Source: Bacillota bacterium (GTDB taxonomy: Bacteria > Bacillota > Limnochordia > Limnochordales > ZCTH02-B6). From it: a DNA stretch of 64,000 nt. Shown here in pieces: positions 1 through 8,040 of the stretch (position 1 is the first letter of the stretch; every line of letters begins with the position of its first letter). A model generated the notes under the pieces. That model saw only the letters and a program-made list of their open reading frames with translations. It was not told the origin of the DNA and ran no database searches. The DNA lies in the NCBI GenBank assembly GCA_017577945.1, contig PKQS01000009.1:372001-436000 (forward strand), written 5' to 3'. The translations under genes were made by a program, and so were the position numbers.

Positions 1-469
1 TGGCCAGCTCCGGATCGTACTCCGCCACCTCGGTGTCCGGATTGAAGAACGGCGAGGCGGGCGGCACGAACTCAGCCAGCGGCAGCATGTAGCCCTGGAA
101 CAACTCGAGGATGATTTCGTCCCGGTTGATGACGTGGGCGATGGCCCGCCGAACGGTGATGTCGTTCAGGGGCGCCCGGCGCATGTTGAACCCGAGATAG
201 AACATATGATAGCCGGGAGACATGGTCAGCTCGATGTTCGGGTTGGCCGCCAGGCGTTCGATCTGCGCCGGCAGCGTCAGGCCGGGATAAATGTCCACAT
301 CACCGCGCTCGATGGCGAGAATCCGGGCTTCATCGTCCATGATGATCGGCAGCAGGATCTCGTCGACGTACGGCCCTTTGGTGCTGTATGTGACCTCCTG
401 GGCGAGCGCCAGCGCGCTGCTGGCCACCAGCAAGGCCACGGCAAGGGCAAAGCTTAGGATCTTGCGCAA
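1..469 (-). CDS. Solute-binding protein, SBP_bac_5-like, partial (C-terminus off window)
   Basis: Extracytoplasmic solute-binding protein of the peptide/nickel ABC family; 156 residues are visible and the rest lies beyond base 1. The TTG start has an AGGAGG site about 8 nt upstream. Residues 1-23 form a signal peptide ending in ALA, with no lipobox cysteine. The mature part starts with GPYVDEILLPI and AIERGDVDIYPG, then VRRAIAHVINRDEII. In the complete binding protein of this window (3467-5161) the matching segment begins only near residue 240, so about 200 N-terminal residues of the usual fold are absent. It lies downstream of the tRNA-Ala gene, behind an AT-rich leader. Family is clear; ligand is unknown. 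Confidence 0.75.
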   Translation of the reverse strand, partial: MRKILSFALAVALLVASSALALAQEVTYSTKGPYVDEILLPIIMDDEARILAIERGDVDIYPGLTLPAQIERLAANPNIELTMSPGYHMFYLGFNMRRAPLNDITVRRAIAHVINRDEIILELFQGYMLPLAEFVPPASPFFNPDTEVAEYDPELA

Positions 470-534
470 GACGCGAAACCTCCTTCTCCTTCGCCTTCGT
501 TCTCCTGACTGCGTCCCGTGGGACGAATAGGCAT
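454..534 (-). CDS. Candidate 26-residue leader peptide
   Basis: A short frame starting ATG (534-532) behind a strong AAGGAGG site with 5-nt spacing. It ends 16 nt inside the start of the solute-binding protein gene, in another frame. The product would be Glu/Gly rich (QENEGEGEGG) and resembles no family I know. Its ribosome site is better than that of the downstream gene, so it could act through translational coupling. It may equally be chance, because purine-rich tracts here create Shine-Dalgarno-like sequences easily. Confidence 0.2.
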   Translation of the reverse strand: MPIRPTGRSQENEGEGEGGFASCARS

Positions 535-961
535 GCAGACCTCCTTCGAACTCTTCACCTCCCCCACAGGCTTGGGAGTTCCGTGGAATCTAAGCACCCC
601 TGGGGTGGATAACAAACGTCATCCACCTTTTGGGGAAGGGATATTCGCTGCGATGTTCACGGATCCTTTTGCCGGGTAGAAGAAAAAAGTTGCTATTGCG
701 TATTTCCTTCATCATACCACGAAATAGCCCGTGGGGAACGCTCTGGATGGAAATGTTTTCATTGCGATTTGACGGGGCGGAAGCAAATATTTGCAATAGC
801 GTGAAGTTGTAGGCTGGTTACAAATATAACTCCTTCTTTTCGGAATAAGCGGTGAACAGGCGCGCCCGACCGCGCGGGCGTAGCGTGGACCGCTGGCGAT
901 GGCGCGGGGAGAACTCCGGCCGGTAGGTCCTGTCAAGGCGCAGCAGCTCATGGGAAAGGAT
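535..961 (-). other. AT-rich non-coding leader with inverted repeats
   Basis: About 430 bases without a credible gene, clearly more AT-rich at 600-840 than the surroundings. It contains a perfect 12-bp palindrome GCAAATATTTGC (783-794), an 8-bp inverted pair GCTATTGC (692-699) and GCAATAGC (793-800), a hairpin CCACG/CGTGG (717-734), and a TATGAT -10-like hexamer on the minus strand (716-711) without a recognisable -35. It probably holds the promoter and operator of the binding-protein gene at 469. Open frames across it do not look coding. Confidence 0.4.
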
Positions 962-997
962 AAAGCCCGCCGTGAGTTCGACTTCACGGCGGGCTTT
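962..997 (-). terminator. Stem-loop terminator after tRNA-Ala
   Basis: A perfect 14-bp stem (962-975 with 984-997) with an 8-base loop lies 3 bases beyond the CCA end of the tRNA. The stem ends in TTT but no longer T-tract follows, so termination may be partial. Confidence 0.7.
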
Positions 998-999
998 CT

Positions 1000-1075
1000 T
1001 GGTGGACCTGAGCGGGCTCGAACCGCCGACCTCTGCGTTGCGAACGCAGCGCTCTCCCAGCTGAGCTACAGGCCC
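1000..1075 (-). tRNA. tRNA-Ala (anticodon CGC)
   Basis: A complete 76-nt cloverleaf. The acceptor GGGCCTG pairs with CAGGTCC (one G-T wobble). The D arm contains GCTCAGCTGGGAGAGC. The anticodon stem CTGCG/CGCAG encloses loop TTCGCAA, giving anticodon CGC for GCG codons. The T arm contains GGTTCGAGCC, and CCA is encoded. A promoter lies 40 bases upstream and a hairpin terminator directly downstream, so it is an independent unit between two transporter genes. Confidence 0.95.
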
Positions 1076-1114
1076 TCGCCTCTTTCTTGCTCTGTGTGCC
1101 TTGAGACACCTTGC

Positions 1115-1143
1115 ATTATAGCATCCCCGGGACGCGTTGTCCA
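1115..1143 (-). promoter_or_regulatory. Sigma-70/SigA promoter for tRNA-Ala
   Basis: On the minus strand, -35 TGGACA (1143-1138), 17-bp spacer, -10 TATAAT (1120-1115). The -10 is perfect and the -35 matches five of six. It lies 40 bp before the tRNA 5' end. Confidence 0.8.
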
Positions 1144-1188
1144 GAGGGGGACCGGCAAAAATGTGCAGCCCCCTCCGGCGCTCCCTGT

Positions 1189-2343
1189 TTACTCTTTCCG
1201 CCCGCTGCCCACGATGGTCCGCGGATCCAGGGCGTCCCGCACGCCGTCGCCCACGTAGTTCCAGCACAGCACCGTAAGGAAGATGAAGAATCCCGGCCAC
1301 AGCAGCCAAGGGTACCGCGTCAGCGCGGCCAGGTCCGTGGCTCGGCTCAGCATGTTGCCCCAGCTCGCGTACGGCTCCTGAACCCCCAACCCCAGGAAGC
1401 TCAAGCCCGACTCCATCAGGATGAAGCTCGGCACCGACAGCGTGACGGACACGATGACGTAGGAGATGGTGTTCGGCAAGATGTGGCGCACCAGCGTGCG
1501 GAGGTGAGAGTTGCCGATGGCCAGTGCTCCTTCCACGAATTCGCGCTTGCGCAGGCTGAGCACCATGCCGCGTATGACGCGCGCAAACCCCGCCCACGAC
1601 ACGAAACCGAGCACGAAAATGACGGTGGCAAAGCGCATCTCCGGCGGTACCTCGCGTAGGGCGGCCGAGAGCGTAATCAACAGGTAGAAGCTGGGGACCG
1701 CCATGATGACTTCGGCGATGCGCATCATGATGTTATCGACGGCGCCGCCGAAGTAGCCGGAGATGCCCCCGTAGAGCAAACCGATGGTGACCACGATGGC
1801 GATAAGCGGGATAACGATGAACAGCGACTTGCGCGCGCCGTACAGCAGGCGCGAGACGATGTCGCGGCCGAGATGGTCGCCGCCCAAAAGATAGATGACC
1901 GCCGGGCCGTCGACCCCGTACAGGTGCACGTTGCTCTCGAAAATCCCGAACAGCTTGTACGTGTCGCTGGTGCGGACGAAGAACTTGACCGGATACTTGG
2001 TGTCTGTGATCGGCTCGTAAATGCGCCGGCCGACGTCGACCAAACGATAGTTATACACGTAAGGCCACGTCAGCTTGCCGTTTTCGTCGAAGAAATGCAC
2101 CTTCACCGGCGGGTGGAAGTACTTTTGCCGGTTGCTGCGCGTCTCCGAATAGGGCGCAAGGAACGGCGCGAACACGGCCGCCAGGTACAAGACGGCGAGC
2201 ACGCACAAGGAAGTCATCGCCAAGCGGTTGCGGCGGAAGCGCCGCCAGGCCAGCTGCCACGGCGAGTCGCTCCGCTGTGCTTCCGGTTCGGTCAGCCAAG
2301 CCCTTGCCGGCCCGACGCCCGGTGTCGTCGGCGGTCGCTGCAT
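1189..2343 (-). CDS. Peptide/nickel ABC transporter permease (DppC/OppC type)
   Basis: Inner-membrane permease of about 384 residues. The N-terminal cytoplasmic segment carries WRRFRRNRLA before the first transmembrane helix, as in DppC/OppC. A long extracytoplasmic insert of about 130 residues follows, then the permease core with helices and the ATPase-coupling EAA loop near EGALAIGNSHLRTLVRHILPN. The end is DGVRDALDPR, typical of the family. I chose the ATG at 2343 because GGAGGAG precedes it and it leaves a 23-nt gap to the DppB-type gene; an in-frame start at 2397 would overlap that gene. No ATP-binding subunits are in the window. Confidence 0.9.
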   Translation of the reverse strand: MQRPPTTPGVGPARAWLTEPEAQRSDSPWQLAWRRFRRNRLAMTSLCVLAVLYLAAVFAPFLAPYSETRSNRQKYFHPPVKVHFFDENGKLTWPYVYNYRLVDVGRRIYEPITDTKYPVKFFVRTSDTYKLFGIFESNVHLYGVDGPAVIYLLGGDHLGRDIVSRLLYGARKSLFIVIPLIAIVVTIGLLYGGISGYFGGAVDNIMMRIAEVIMAVPSFYLLITLSAALREVPPEMRFATVIFVLGFVSWAGFARVIRGMVLSLRKREFVEGALAIGNSHLRTLVRHILPNTISYVIVSVTLSVPSFILMESGLSFLGLGVQEPYASWGNMLSRATDLAALTRYPWLLWPGFFIFLTVLCWNYVGDGVRDALDPRTIVGSGRKE

Positions 2344-2366
2344 ATCCCCTACTCTCCTCCAGCTTG

Positions 2367-3353
2367 TTACTGATAGCGGATGCGCGGGTCGGTCCACGCC
2401 AGCAGAATGTCGGCGATGAGGTTGCCGAGCAGCAACATGAAGCTGCCCAGCATCAACCCGCCCAGCACCAGGTGGTAGTCGTTGCCCATGATGCCTTGAT
2501 AGAGAAGCCGGCCGAGGCCCGGATAGCTGGTGACGATCTCGGTCAGCGTCGCGCCGCTCAGCAAGCCCGCGATCTCGAAGCCGAAAAACGTGATCAGCGG
2601 GTTGATGGCGTTGCGCAGCGCGTGTTTGTAAACGACGACGCGCTCGGACAACCCTTTCGCCCGGGCCGTGCGGACGTAGTCTTGGTTCAGCGTTTCCAGC
2701 ATGTTGCTGCGCATGTAGCGCATCAGCCCGGCCATGTTGCCTGTGGCCAGAACGACCGTGGGGATGGCGAGGTGTTTCGCCCTGTCTACCACTTTCTCCC
2801 AGAAGGTGAACGTCTCATACCCGAGACTCGTCGCGCCGCCGACGGGCAGCGGCACCTGGTAGCGCACGACCAGGTACAACAGGATGAGGGCGAAGAAAAA
2901 GTTGGGCATCGAGATGCCGAGGAACGTGAAGGTCGTCAGCAGCTTGTCGCCGAAGCTGTACTGCCGGCGCGCCGCGTAAATGCCGATCGGTATGGCAACG
3001 AGCCATGCCAACACGGACGAGGCGAGACTCAGCAACAAAGTATTCAGGGCGTAAAAACCGATGAGCGTCGTAACCGGCGTGTGATACATGAAGGACCGGC
3101 CCAGGTTGACGGACCAGTTGCCGGGTACCGGAAACGCTTCCTTAAACCAAAACCAGTACTGGACCAAGAAAGGCTTGTCCAGGCCGTACTGCGCGCGCAT
3201 CATTTCGATGGTCTCCCGCGAGATTTGCGGGTTGAGGCGCAGTTCCCCGAGGAAGTCGCCCGGAGCCAGGTACATGATGGTAAAGCTCAGGAACGAGATC
3301 CCGATGAGCAGCGGGATCATGTTGAGCAACCGCCGGATGATGTATCTGTACAC
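2367..3353 (-). CDS. Peptide/nickel ABC transporter permease (DppB/OppB type)
   Basis: Inner-membrane permease of about 328 residues with YIIRRLLNMIPLLIGIS at the N-terminus, the usual DppB opening. The conserved coupling loop is TARAKGLSERVVVYKHALRN and the C-terminus ends LAWTDPRIRYQ. The GTG at 3353 is preferred: it gives the family N-terminus and has GAGGAAAG upstream, whereas the farther TTG at 3392 abuts a strong hairpin and lacks a ribosome site. It is the second gene after the binding protein and is followed 23 nt later by the DppC-type partner. Confidence 0.92.
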   Translation of the reverse strand: MYRYIIRRLLNMIPLLIGISFLSFTIMYLAPGDFLGELRLNPQISRETIEMMRAQYGLDKPFLVQYWFWFKEAFPVPGNWSVNLGRSFMYHTPVTTLIGFYALNTLLLSLASSVLAWLVAIPIGIYAARRQYSFGDKLLTTFTFLGISMPNFFFALILLYLVVRYQVPLPVGGATSLGYETFTFWEKVVDRAKHLAIPTVVLATGNMAGLMRYMRSNMLETLNQDYVRTARAKGLSERVVVYKHALRNAINPLITFFGFEIAGLLSGATLTEIVTSYPGLGRLLYQGIMGNDYHLVLGGLMLGSFMLLLGNLIADILLAWTDPRIRYQ

Positions 3354-3395
3354 CCCGACCCACTTTCCTCTGCAGCGTGATTTGTCCGGCAAAGA

Positions 3396-3427
3396 CGGGA
3401 TGGGCGAAGAGTCCTTCGCCCATCCCG
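3396..3427 (-). terminator. Intercistronic hairpin between binding protein and permease
   Basis: A perfect 14-bp stem (3396-3409 with 3414-3427) and 4-base loop between the binding-protein stop and the DppB-type start. No real T-tract follows, so it probably acts as an attenuator or mRNA-stability element that keeps binding protein in excess over permease, a common arrangement in such operons. Confidence 0.65.
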
Positions 3428-3466
3428 TAACCTAGGTGTCGGCCTGCGGCCCTGGCCGCCGGCCCG

Positions 3467-5161
3467 TTACTCGATCCACAACACGTACACGTTGTGCAGC
3501 AAGCCGCCGTACGCGGTGTACTCGATGTTGCGGATATTGTTGCGGGCCGCGGCGAAAGCCACCGGCGTCGGGCCGTAGATGAGCGGCAAGTACTCGGCCA
3601 CCAAGTCCTGCCACTCGTAGTAGACGCGGACCCGTTCCTCGGGATCGAGGATCGTGCGGCCCACCATGAAGATCTCGTGGATGCGGGCCTCCCATTCGGT
3701 CTGCGGCTCGTCGCGGCCCACGTTCCACATGTGCAGGCCGCCGTCGTACTGCCACACGTTGGAACCGGCGTCGGGGTCGATGCTGCCGGTCAAGCCGATG
3801 ATGATGGCGTCCCAGCCCTCGCCGCTGGTCAGCTGGTTCACCAGCAAGTTGAAGTCCAGCGGGTTGTAGTGGACGGTCATGCCTAGCGCCGTCAAGTCTT
3901 CGACCAAGAGCGTGGCCATCGTCTCCCGCTGGAGGTTGCCCTGGTTGGTGGCCAAATTGAACTCCACGTGATTGCCGTTGGCATCGTACAGCTTGCCGTC
4001 GCGGCCCCACGTAAAGCCGCCCGCGATGAGCTCGCGGCGCGCGGCCTCCAAGTCGTACGGATACGTCCGCACGTCGGTCTTCAGGAACTGGCGGTTCGGC
4101 GCGCTGACCGGGCTCCACTGCTCCACCGCATGTCCGCCGAACACGATGTCGATAATCGACTGGCGGTCCAGGGCGTGCGCCACAGCGCGGCGGAAGTGCA
4201 CGTTCTGGAACCAGTCGACTTTGGGCGACGGCACGAAGAGCTCGTTCTGGTTGAAGACGAGGAAGAGGGTGCTGAACGTCGGGCCGCCGTTGTACACGGT
4301 GTAGTTGCCGCGGGCGGCGTTGTCCATCATCTCGTCGACTTCCTGGCCGCGCACGCCGTAGAGGTTCGTCACGCCGTTGTCAAACAACAGGCGCGCCGCG
4401 TCCTGGTTGCCGACGATGTGGAACACGAGACGGCTCACGTACGGCAGCCGGTTGCCCTCCGCGTCGACGCGCCAGTAGTTCGGGTAGCGGACCAGCACGA
4501 CGCGCTCGTTGGGCCGGTACTCCAGCATCTGGAAGGGACCGGTGCCGATAATCTCCCACGGCGGCGTATCGACGCCCCACATTTCGTTGAAGCGGCCCTC
4601 GCGCCACGGCTGCTCCAAAATGTGCTTCGGCACGATCGGGATCGCAATCCGGTCCAGGATCGTCGCCAGCCGCACCGGCAGCTTGAACTCAACCGTGTAC
4701 TTGTCGATGGCGCGGTATTGCAGCGGCTCCGGGAAGAGCAAGCCGTCGCGGAAGTTGTTCGGGATGTTCGGATCGTACGCCAGGTCGAAGGAGAAGACGA
4801 CGTCGTCCGCCGTGAATTCCACGCCGTCGTGCCAGTAGACGCCTTCCCGCAGGTAAACCGTCAGCGTCAGACCGTCTTCGCTGAACTCCCAGTCGCGAGC
4901 CAGCATCGGTTCGTGCGCGGTCGTAACGCCGTTGCGGGTGATCAAGCTTTCAAAGATATACGGCTCGATAATGTCGGTCGACGAGGTCTCGCGAGCCAGG
5001 TACGGGTTGAACGTGCGCGGATCGCTGATGGTAGCGACGCTCAGCTCGCCGCCGTACTGGCCGATGGTAGGCGCTTCCATCACCATGGGCTGCGCCGCGG
5101 CGCCGAGGCTGAACGCGAGGAACACCGTCGTCGCCACAAGCCACGTCGTCCAACGCTTCAA
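3467..5161 (-). CDS. Peptide ABC transporter substrate-binding protein (SBP_bac_5)
   Basis: A secreted binding protein of 564 residues, full length for the DppA/OppA family. The TTG start has AGGAGGGG 7 nt upstream. Residues 1-23 are a signal peptide ending in AAA-Q with no lipobox cysteine, unusual for a monoderm solute-binding protein. Family landmarks in order are YGGEL near 36-40, YLREGVYWHDGVEFTADDVV at about 103-122, GTGPF near 206-210, and FRRAVAHALDRQSI in the second half. First gene of an operon with the two permeases. Cargo is probably a peptide but could be a sugar oligomer or nickel complex. Confidence 0.92.
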   Translation of the reverse strand: MKRWTTWLVATTVFLAFSLGAAAQPMVMEAPTIGQYGGELSVATISDPRTFNPYLARETSSTDIIEPYIFESLITRNGVTTAHEPMLARDWEFSEDGLTLTVYLREGVYWHDGVEFTADDVVFSFDLAYDPNIPNNFRDGLLFPEPLQYRAIDKYTVEFKLPVRLATILDRIAIPIVPKHILEQPWREGRFNEMWGVDTPPWEIIGTGPFQMLEYRPNERVVLVRYPNYWRVDAEGNRLPYVSRLVFHIVGNQDAARLLFDNGVTNLYGVRGQEVDEMMDNAARGNYTVYNGGPTFSTLFLVFNQNELFVPSPKVDWFQNVHFRRAVAHALDRQSIIDIVFGGHAVEQWSPVSAPNRQFLKTDVRTYPYDLEAARRELIAGGFTWGRDGKLYDANGNHVEFNLATNQGNLQRETMATLLVEDLTALGMTVHYNPLDFNLLVNQLTSGEGWDAIIIGLTGSIDPDAGSNVWQYDGGLHMWNVGRDEPQTEWEARIHEIFMVGRTILDPEERVRVYYEWQDLVAEYLPLIYGPTPVAFAAARNNIRNIEYTAYGGLLHNVYVLWIE

Positions 5162-5458
5162 GACAACTCCCCTCCTACCGTTGGAAATCGAACCACGCAG
5201 ACCGCTTCGTGCGGTGACGGCAGCGACCGTGTCGCTGCGCACGCAGTGCGCGCCGTGCTGATTCCCCCCTGCTGTCGTGCGATCCCCCCTGTTGAGCAAA
5301 GCCAGGTAATTGGCAAAGATCGTTCGATGCACAATCCAGAATCACCTTCTAGACAATACGGATCATCTTCGTTTTCTTTGTTTTCTTTGCGCTCCTGCCG
5401 TGCGCGCGGGCGAAGGCTCACCCGGGCAAACTAGGTAGGAGAACGGGAGGAACCGCTT
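5162..5458. promoter_or_regulatory. Divergent intergenic region with hairpin-rich leader
   Basis: About 300 bases between the binding protein (minus) and the SNF2 gene (plus). On the minus strand, three hairpins lie side by side just upstream of the binding-protein ribosome site: 5237-5251 (GCGCAC/GTGCGC, 3-nt loop), 5220-5238 (8-bp stem, 3-nt loop) and 5201-5215 (ACCGC/GCGGT, 5-nt loop). Further up, the motif CAGGGGGGA occurs twice, near 5264 and 5285. I could not assign promoters to either gene here. Confidence 0.45.
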
Positions 5459-7210
5459 GTGGACGAACGTTTCGCCCCGGCGCGCCGGGCGGGAGCCGTG
5501 GAAGTATGGGTTTCGCAGACGGCCGTCGAACACGTGGCGGAAGCCATCGCCCGGGGGCGATGGGCGCCGCTGGCCGACCACTTGCTGGCCCTGGAGGCGG
5601 CCTCCTTATCCCTGCGCCGCCCGGCGCGCCGGCTGCTGATCGAGGACGCGTGCAGGCATCTGTGGCGCCGCGCCGGGCTGGTGCCGCTGTCTTACCAGCT
5701 GGAGACGTGCCGGCGGGTCATCGAGGAACTGCACGGCCGGGCCGTACTGGCCGACGAGGTCGGCTTGGGCAAGACCATCGAGGCGGGGATGATTCTCAAG
5801 GAATACATGTTGCGCGGCCTTGTGCGCCGAGCGCTGGTTCTGGCGCCGGCGACGCTGACGTGGCAGTGGCAGGCGGAGCTGCGGGAAAAGTTCGACATTC
5901 CGGTCGTGCTCCAGCGGACCGAGCACGACTGGGAGCGCTGTGCCGTCCTGGTGGCGTCGCTGGACGCCGCCAAGCGTGCGCCCCACTGCGACATCATCCA
6001 GCGACTCGACTACGATTTGCTCATCGTCGACGAAGCCCACCGCCTGAAAAACGCCCGCACGGCCAACTGGCGCTTCGTCAGCGGCATTCGGCGCAAGTAT
6101 TGCCTGCTGCTGACGGCGACACCCGTGCACAACGACCTGCGGGAGCTGTACAACCTGATCACGCTGCTTTGGCCGGGCGTCTTGGGGACGTTCCATCAAT
6201 TCCAGAACCGCTACCTGCTCGACAAGCGGACGCCCAGGAACCCCCGTGCTCTGCGGGAGACGCTGCAGGCGTTCATTATCCGCAACCGGCGCGGCCCGAA
6301 CACCATTGAGCTTCCGGCGCGGCGGGTGTTCGCCGTGCCGGTGGAGCTCACGCCAGCTGAAAGGCGCTTTTACGAGGCGGTCACCGTCTTTGTCCGTGAA
6401 CAATACGCGCAGGTGCACGGCCGGTTGGCCAGCGCCTTGCGCCTCATTACGCTGCAGCGGGAGCTGTGCAGCAGCGCGCCGGCGGCGATGAGCACCCTGC
6501 AGGCCTTGTACCGGCAGACCGCGGATCCGCAAGCCCGCGCGCGCATTGCCGAACTGCTGCAGCTCGGCAACGCCGTGCTGGACGTAAACAGCAAGTGCGA
6601 CGAACTGCTGCGGCTGCTGGCCGACAGCGATCCGGACGAAAAGTTCCTCGTCTTCACCGAGTACCGCATGACGCAGCGCTACTTGCGCTGGCGGCTCGAG
6701 CAGGCCGGCGTGCCGGCCCTGGGCTTCGACGGCTCGCTACCCACGTCGCGGAAAGAATGGATGCGCCACCTGTTTCGTTACGGCGCGAAAGTGCTGGTCA
6801 GCACCGAGTCCGGGGGCGAAGGCCTGAACTTCCAGTTTTGCCGCAGCGTCGTGAACTTCGACTTGCCTTGGAACCCGATGCGGATGGAGCAGCGCATCGG
6901 CCGGCTGCACCGGCTGGGCCAAGGGCGGGAAGTGCACATCTACAACATGGCGACGAAGGGCACCATCGAGGAATATATCGTGTGGCTGCTGCACGAAAAG
7001 CTCAATATGTTCCACGCCGTCGTCGGCGACTGGGAGGCGGTGCTGTCGCGGCTGAAGATGAAACGGTCGTTCGAGCAGGCCATCGCCGAGATTGTGCTGG
7101 CGGCGGACGCCGCGGAGGCGGTGCGGCGGCTGGACGAGCTGGGCGAGAAGCTGGCGGCGGCGCGGGCCGAGGCCAAGGCGGCGGACGTGCTGGAGAGGAT
7201 TTTGTCGTGA
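5459..7210 (+). CDS. yqhH: SNF2-family ATPase/helicase, YqhH/RapA-like
   Basis: A 583-residue superfamily 2 ATPase of the SNF2 type, a DNA translocase fold. Motif I DEVGLGKT is at 99-106 and the DEAH box at 191-194 (VDEAHRLKN). LTATPVHNDLRELYNL follows. The second RecA lobe has STESGGEGLNFQF, then NPMRMEQRIGRLHRLGQ, the arginine-finger motif. The size matches the short SNF2 proteins of Bacilli (YqhH) rather than full RapA. The GTG start has GGGAGGAA upstream. It overlaps the next gene by 4 nt (GTGA), so the two are very likely co-translated. Substrate and role are unknown. Confidence 0.85.
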   Translation: MDERFAPARRAGAVEVWVSQTAVEHVAEAIARGRWAPLADHLLALEAASLSLRRPARRLLIEDACRHLWRRAGLVPLSYQLETCRRVIEELHGRAVLADEVGLGKTIEAGMILKEYMLRGLVRRALVLAPATLTWQWQAELREKFDIPVVLQRTEHDWERCAVLVASLDAAKRAPHCDIIQRLDYDLLIVDEAHRLKNARTANWRFVSGIRRKYCLLLTATPVHNDLRELYNLITLLWPGVLGTFHQFQNRYLLDKRTPRNPRALRETLQAFIIRNRRGPNTIELPARRVFAVPVELTPAERRFYEAVTVFVREQYAQVHGRLASALRLITLQRELCSSAPAAMSTLQALYRQTADPQARARIAELLQLGNAVLDVNSKCDELLRLLADSDPDEKFLVFTEYRMTQRYLRWRLEQAGVPALGFDGSLPTSRKEWMRHLFRYGAKVLVSTESGGEGLNFQFCRSVVNFDLPWNPMRMEQRIGRLHRLGQGREVHIYNMATKGTIEEYIVWLLHEKLNMFHAVVGDWEAVLSRLKMKRSFEQAIAEIVLAADAAEAVRRLDELGEKLAAARAEAKAADVLERILS

Positions 7211-8040
7211 GAGAGCTTGTTCCGGCCGCCGGGTCCGCCGGCACCGACCCCCTGAACTTCGCCGAGCGTGTCCTCCAAGGGCTGGGCGCCCGCTGCGTCC
7301 GGGAAGGCGGCCTGCTGCGGGCCGAGCTGTCGCCGGAGCAGCTGGCCGAGTTGGAGGAACGTCCCTTGTGGACGCTGTTCCTCTGGCAACCCCACGCCGG
7401 CAATTCGGTGCTGCTGCGGCTGCGGGCCGGCGCCGACTCCGGCGACGACGACGACGCCGAACCGCTTCTTCCCGGCAGCGCACGGCTCGAGCAGCTGTGC
7501 CGCTTCGCACTCCGCCGGGGCGCCGTGGCCCGGGCGTTTCTGGCGCCGGTAACCGCCGAGGCGCCTTTGCGGCCCTATTTGGCCCTTCACTTCCGTGTAT
7601 CCTACGTCGGCCACGACGTGCGGGAACGGCTGGACTCGGTGGCCGTCGATCTGGTGGACGGGCGAGCCTTCCCCTGCCCTTCCCTGGCCGAGCTGCCGCT
7701 GGCCGCCGACGGCGCCGGCTGCGAAACGGAAAGGCCTCGCCTGACGGTGGGCGAGGCCCACGAACGGGCCGTCGACGAACTGTGCCGCCGCATCGCGAAG
7801 GAAGATCCGGCCTGGTACCACGAGAAGCTGCGCTGGATTGAGGCGGAAGCCGAGCGGTTGAACGCCTACTTGCGGCTGGCCCGGACCGAGCTGCCCTCCG
7901 CTGAAGTTCTGGCCGCCGTTCGCGACGCCCGCTGGTTTGAGCTGCGGCGGCTCAGCCGCCCCCGGGTCGAAGTGCGGGCCGTGGCCGCCACGGTCATTTA
8001 CGCGCCGGGCTCTTGGCCGAAGCCCTCGGCGATGTACTGA
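7207..8040 (+). CDS. yqhG: YqhG-like protein, partner of SNF2 ATPase
   Basis: A 277-residue protein of unknown function. The GTG start overlaps the SNF2 stop. Visible features are LHFRVSYVGHDVRERLDSVA at about 127-146, a charged helical stretch near 196-225 (DPAWYHEKLRWIEAEAERLN), and a beta-rich end EVRAVAATVIYAPG (255-268). The pattern and the SNF2 neighbour match what I remember of YqhG in Bacillus, where yqhH-yqhG are adjacent; that assignment is from memory. The same patterns recur inside the large SNF2 protein at 8621-11584. Its last 43 nt overlap, tail to tail, the carbonic anhydrase gene. Confidence 0.65.
   Translation: MRELVPAAGSAGTDPLNFAERVLQGLGARCVREGGLLRAELSPEQLAELEERPLWTLFLWQPHAGNSVLLRLRAGADSGDDDDAEPLLPGSARLEQLCRFALRRGAVARAFLAPVTAEAPLRPYLALHFRVSYVGHDVRERLDSVAVDLVDGRAFPCPSLAELPLAADGAGCETERPRLTVGEAHERAVDELCRRIAKEDPAWYHEKLRWIEAEAERLNAYLRLARTELPSAEVLAAVRDARWFELRRLSRPRVEVRAVAATVIYAPGSWPKPSAMY

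Noticed and set aside
818..1597. Minus-strand open frame across tRNA-Ala
   Set aside because: Its middle is a translation of the tRNA gene (PVAQLGERC...VGGSSPLRS pattern) and its ends run through the DppC-type gene and the leader; it is a shadow.
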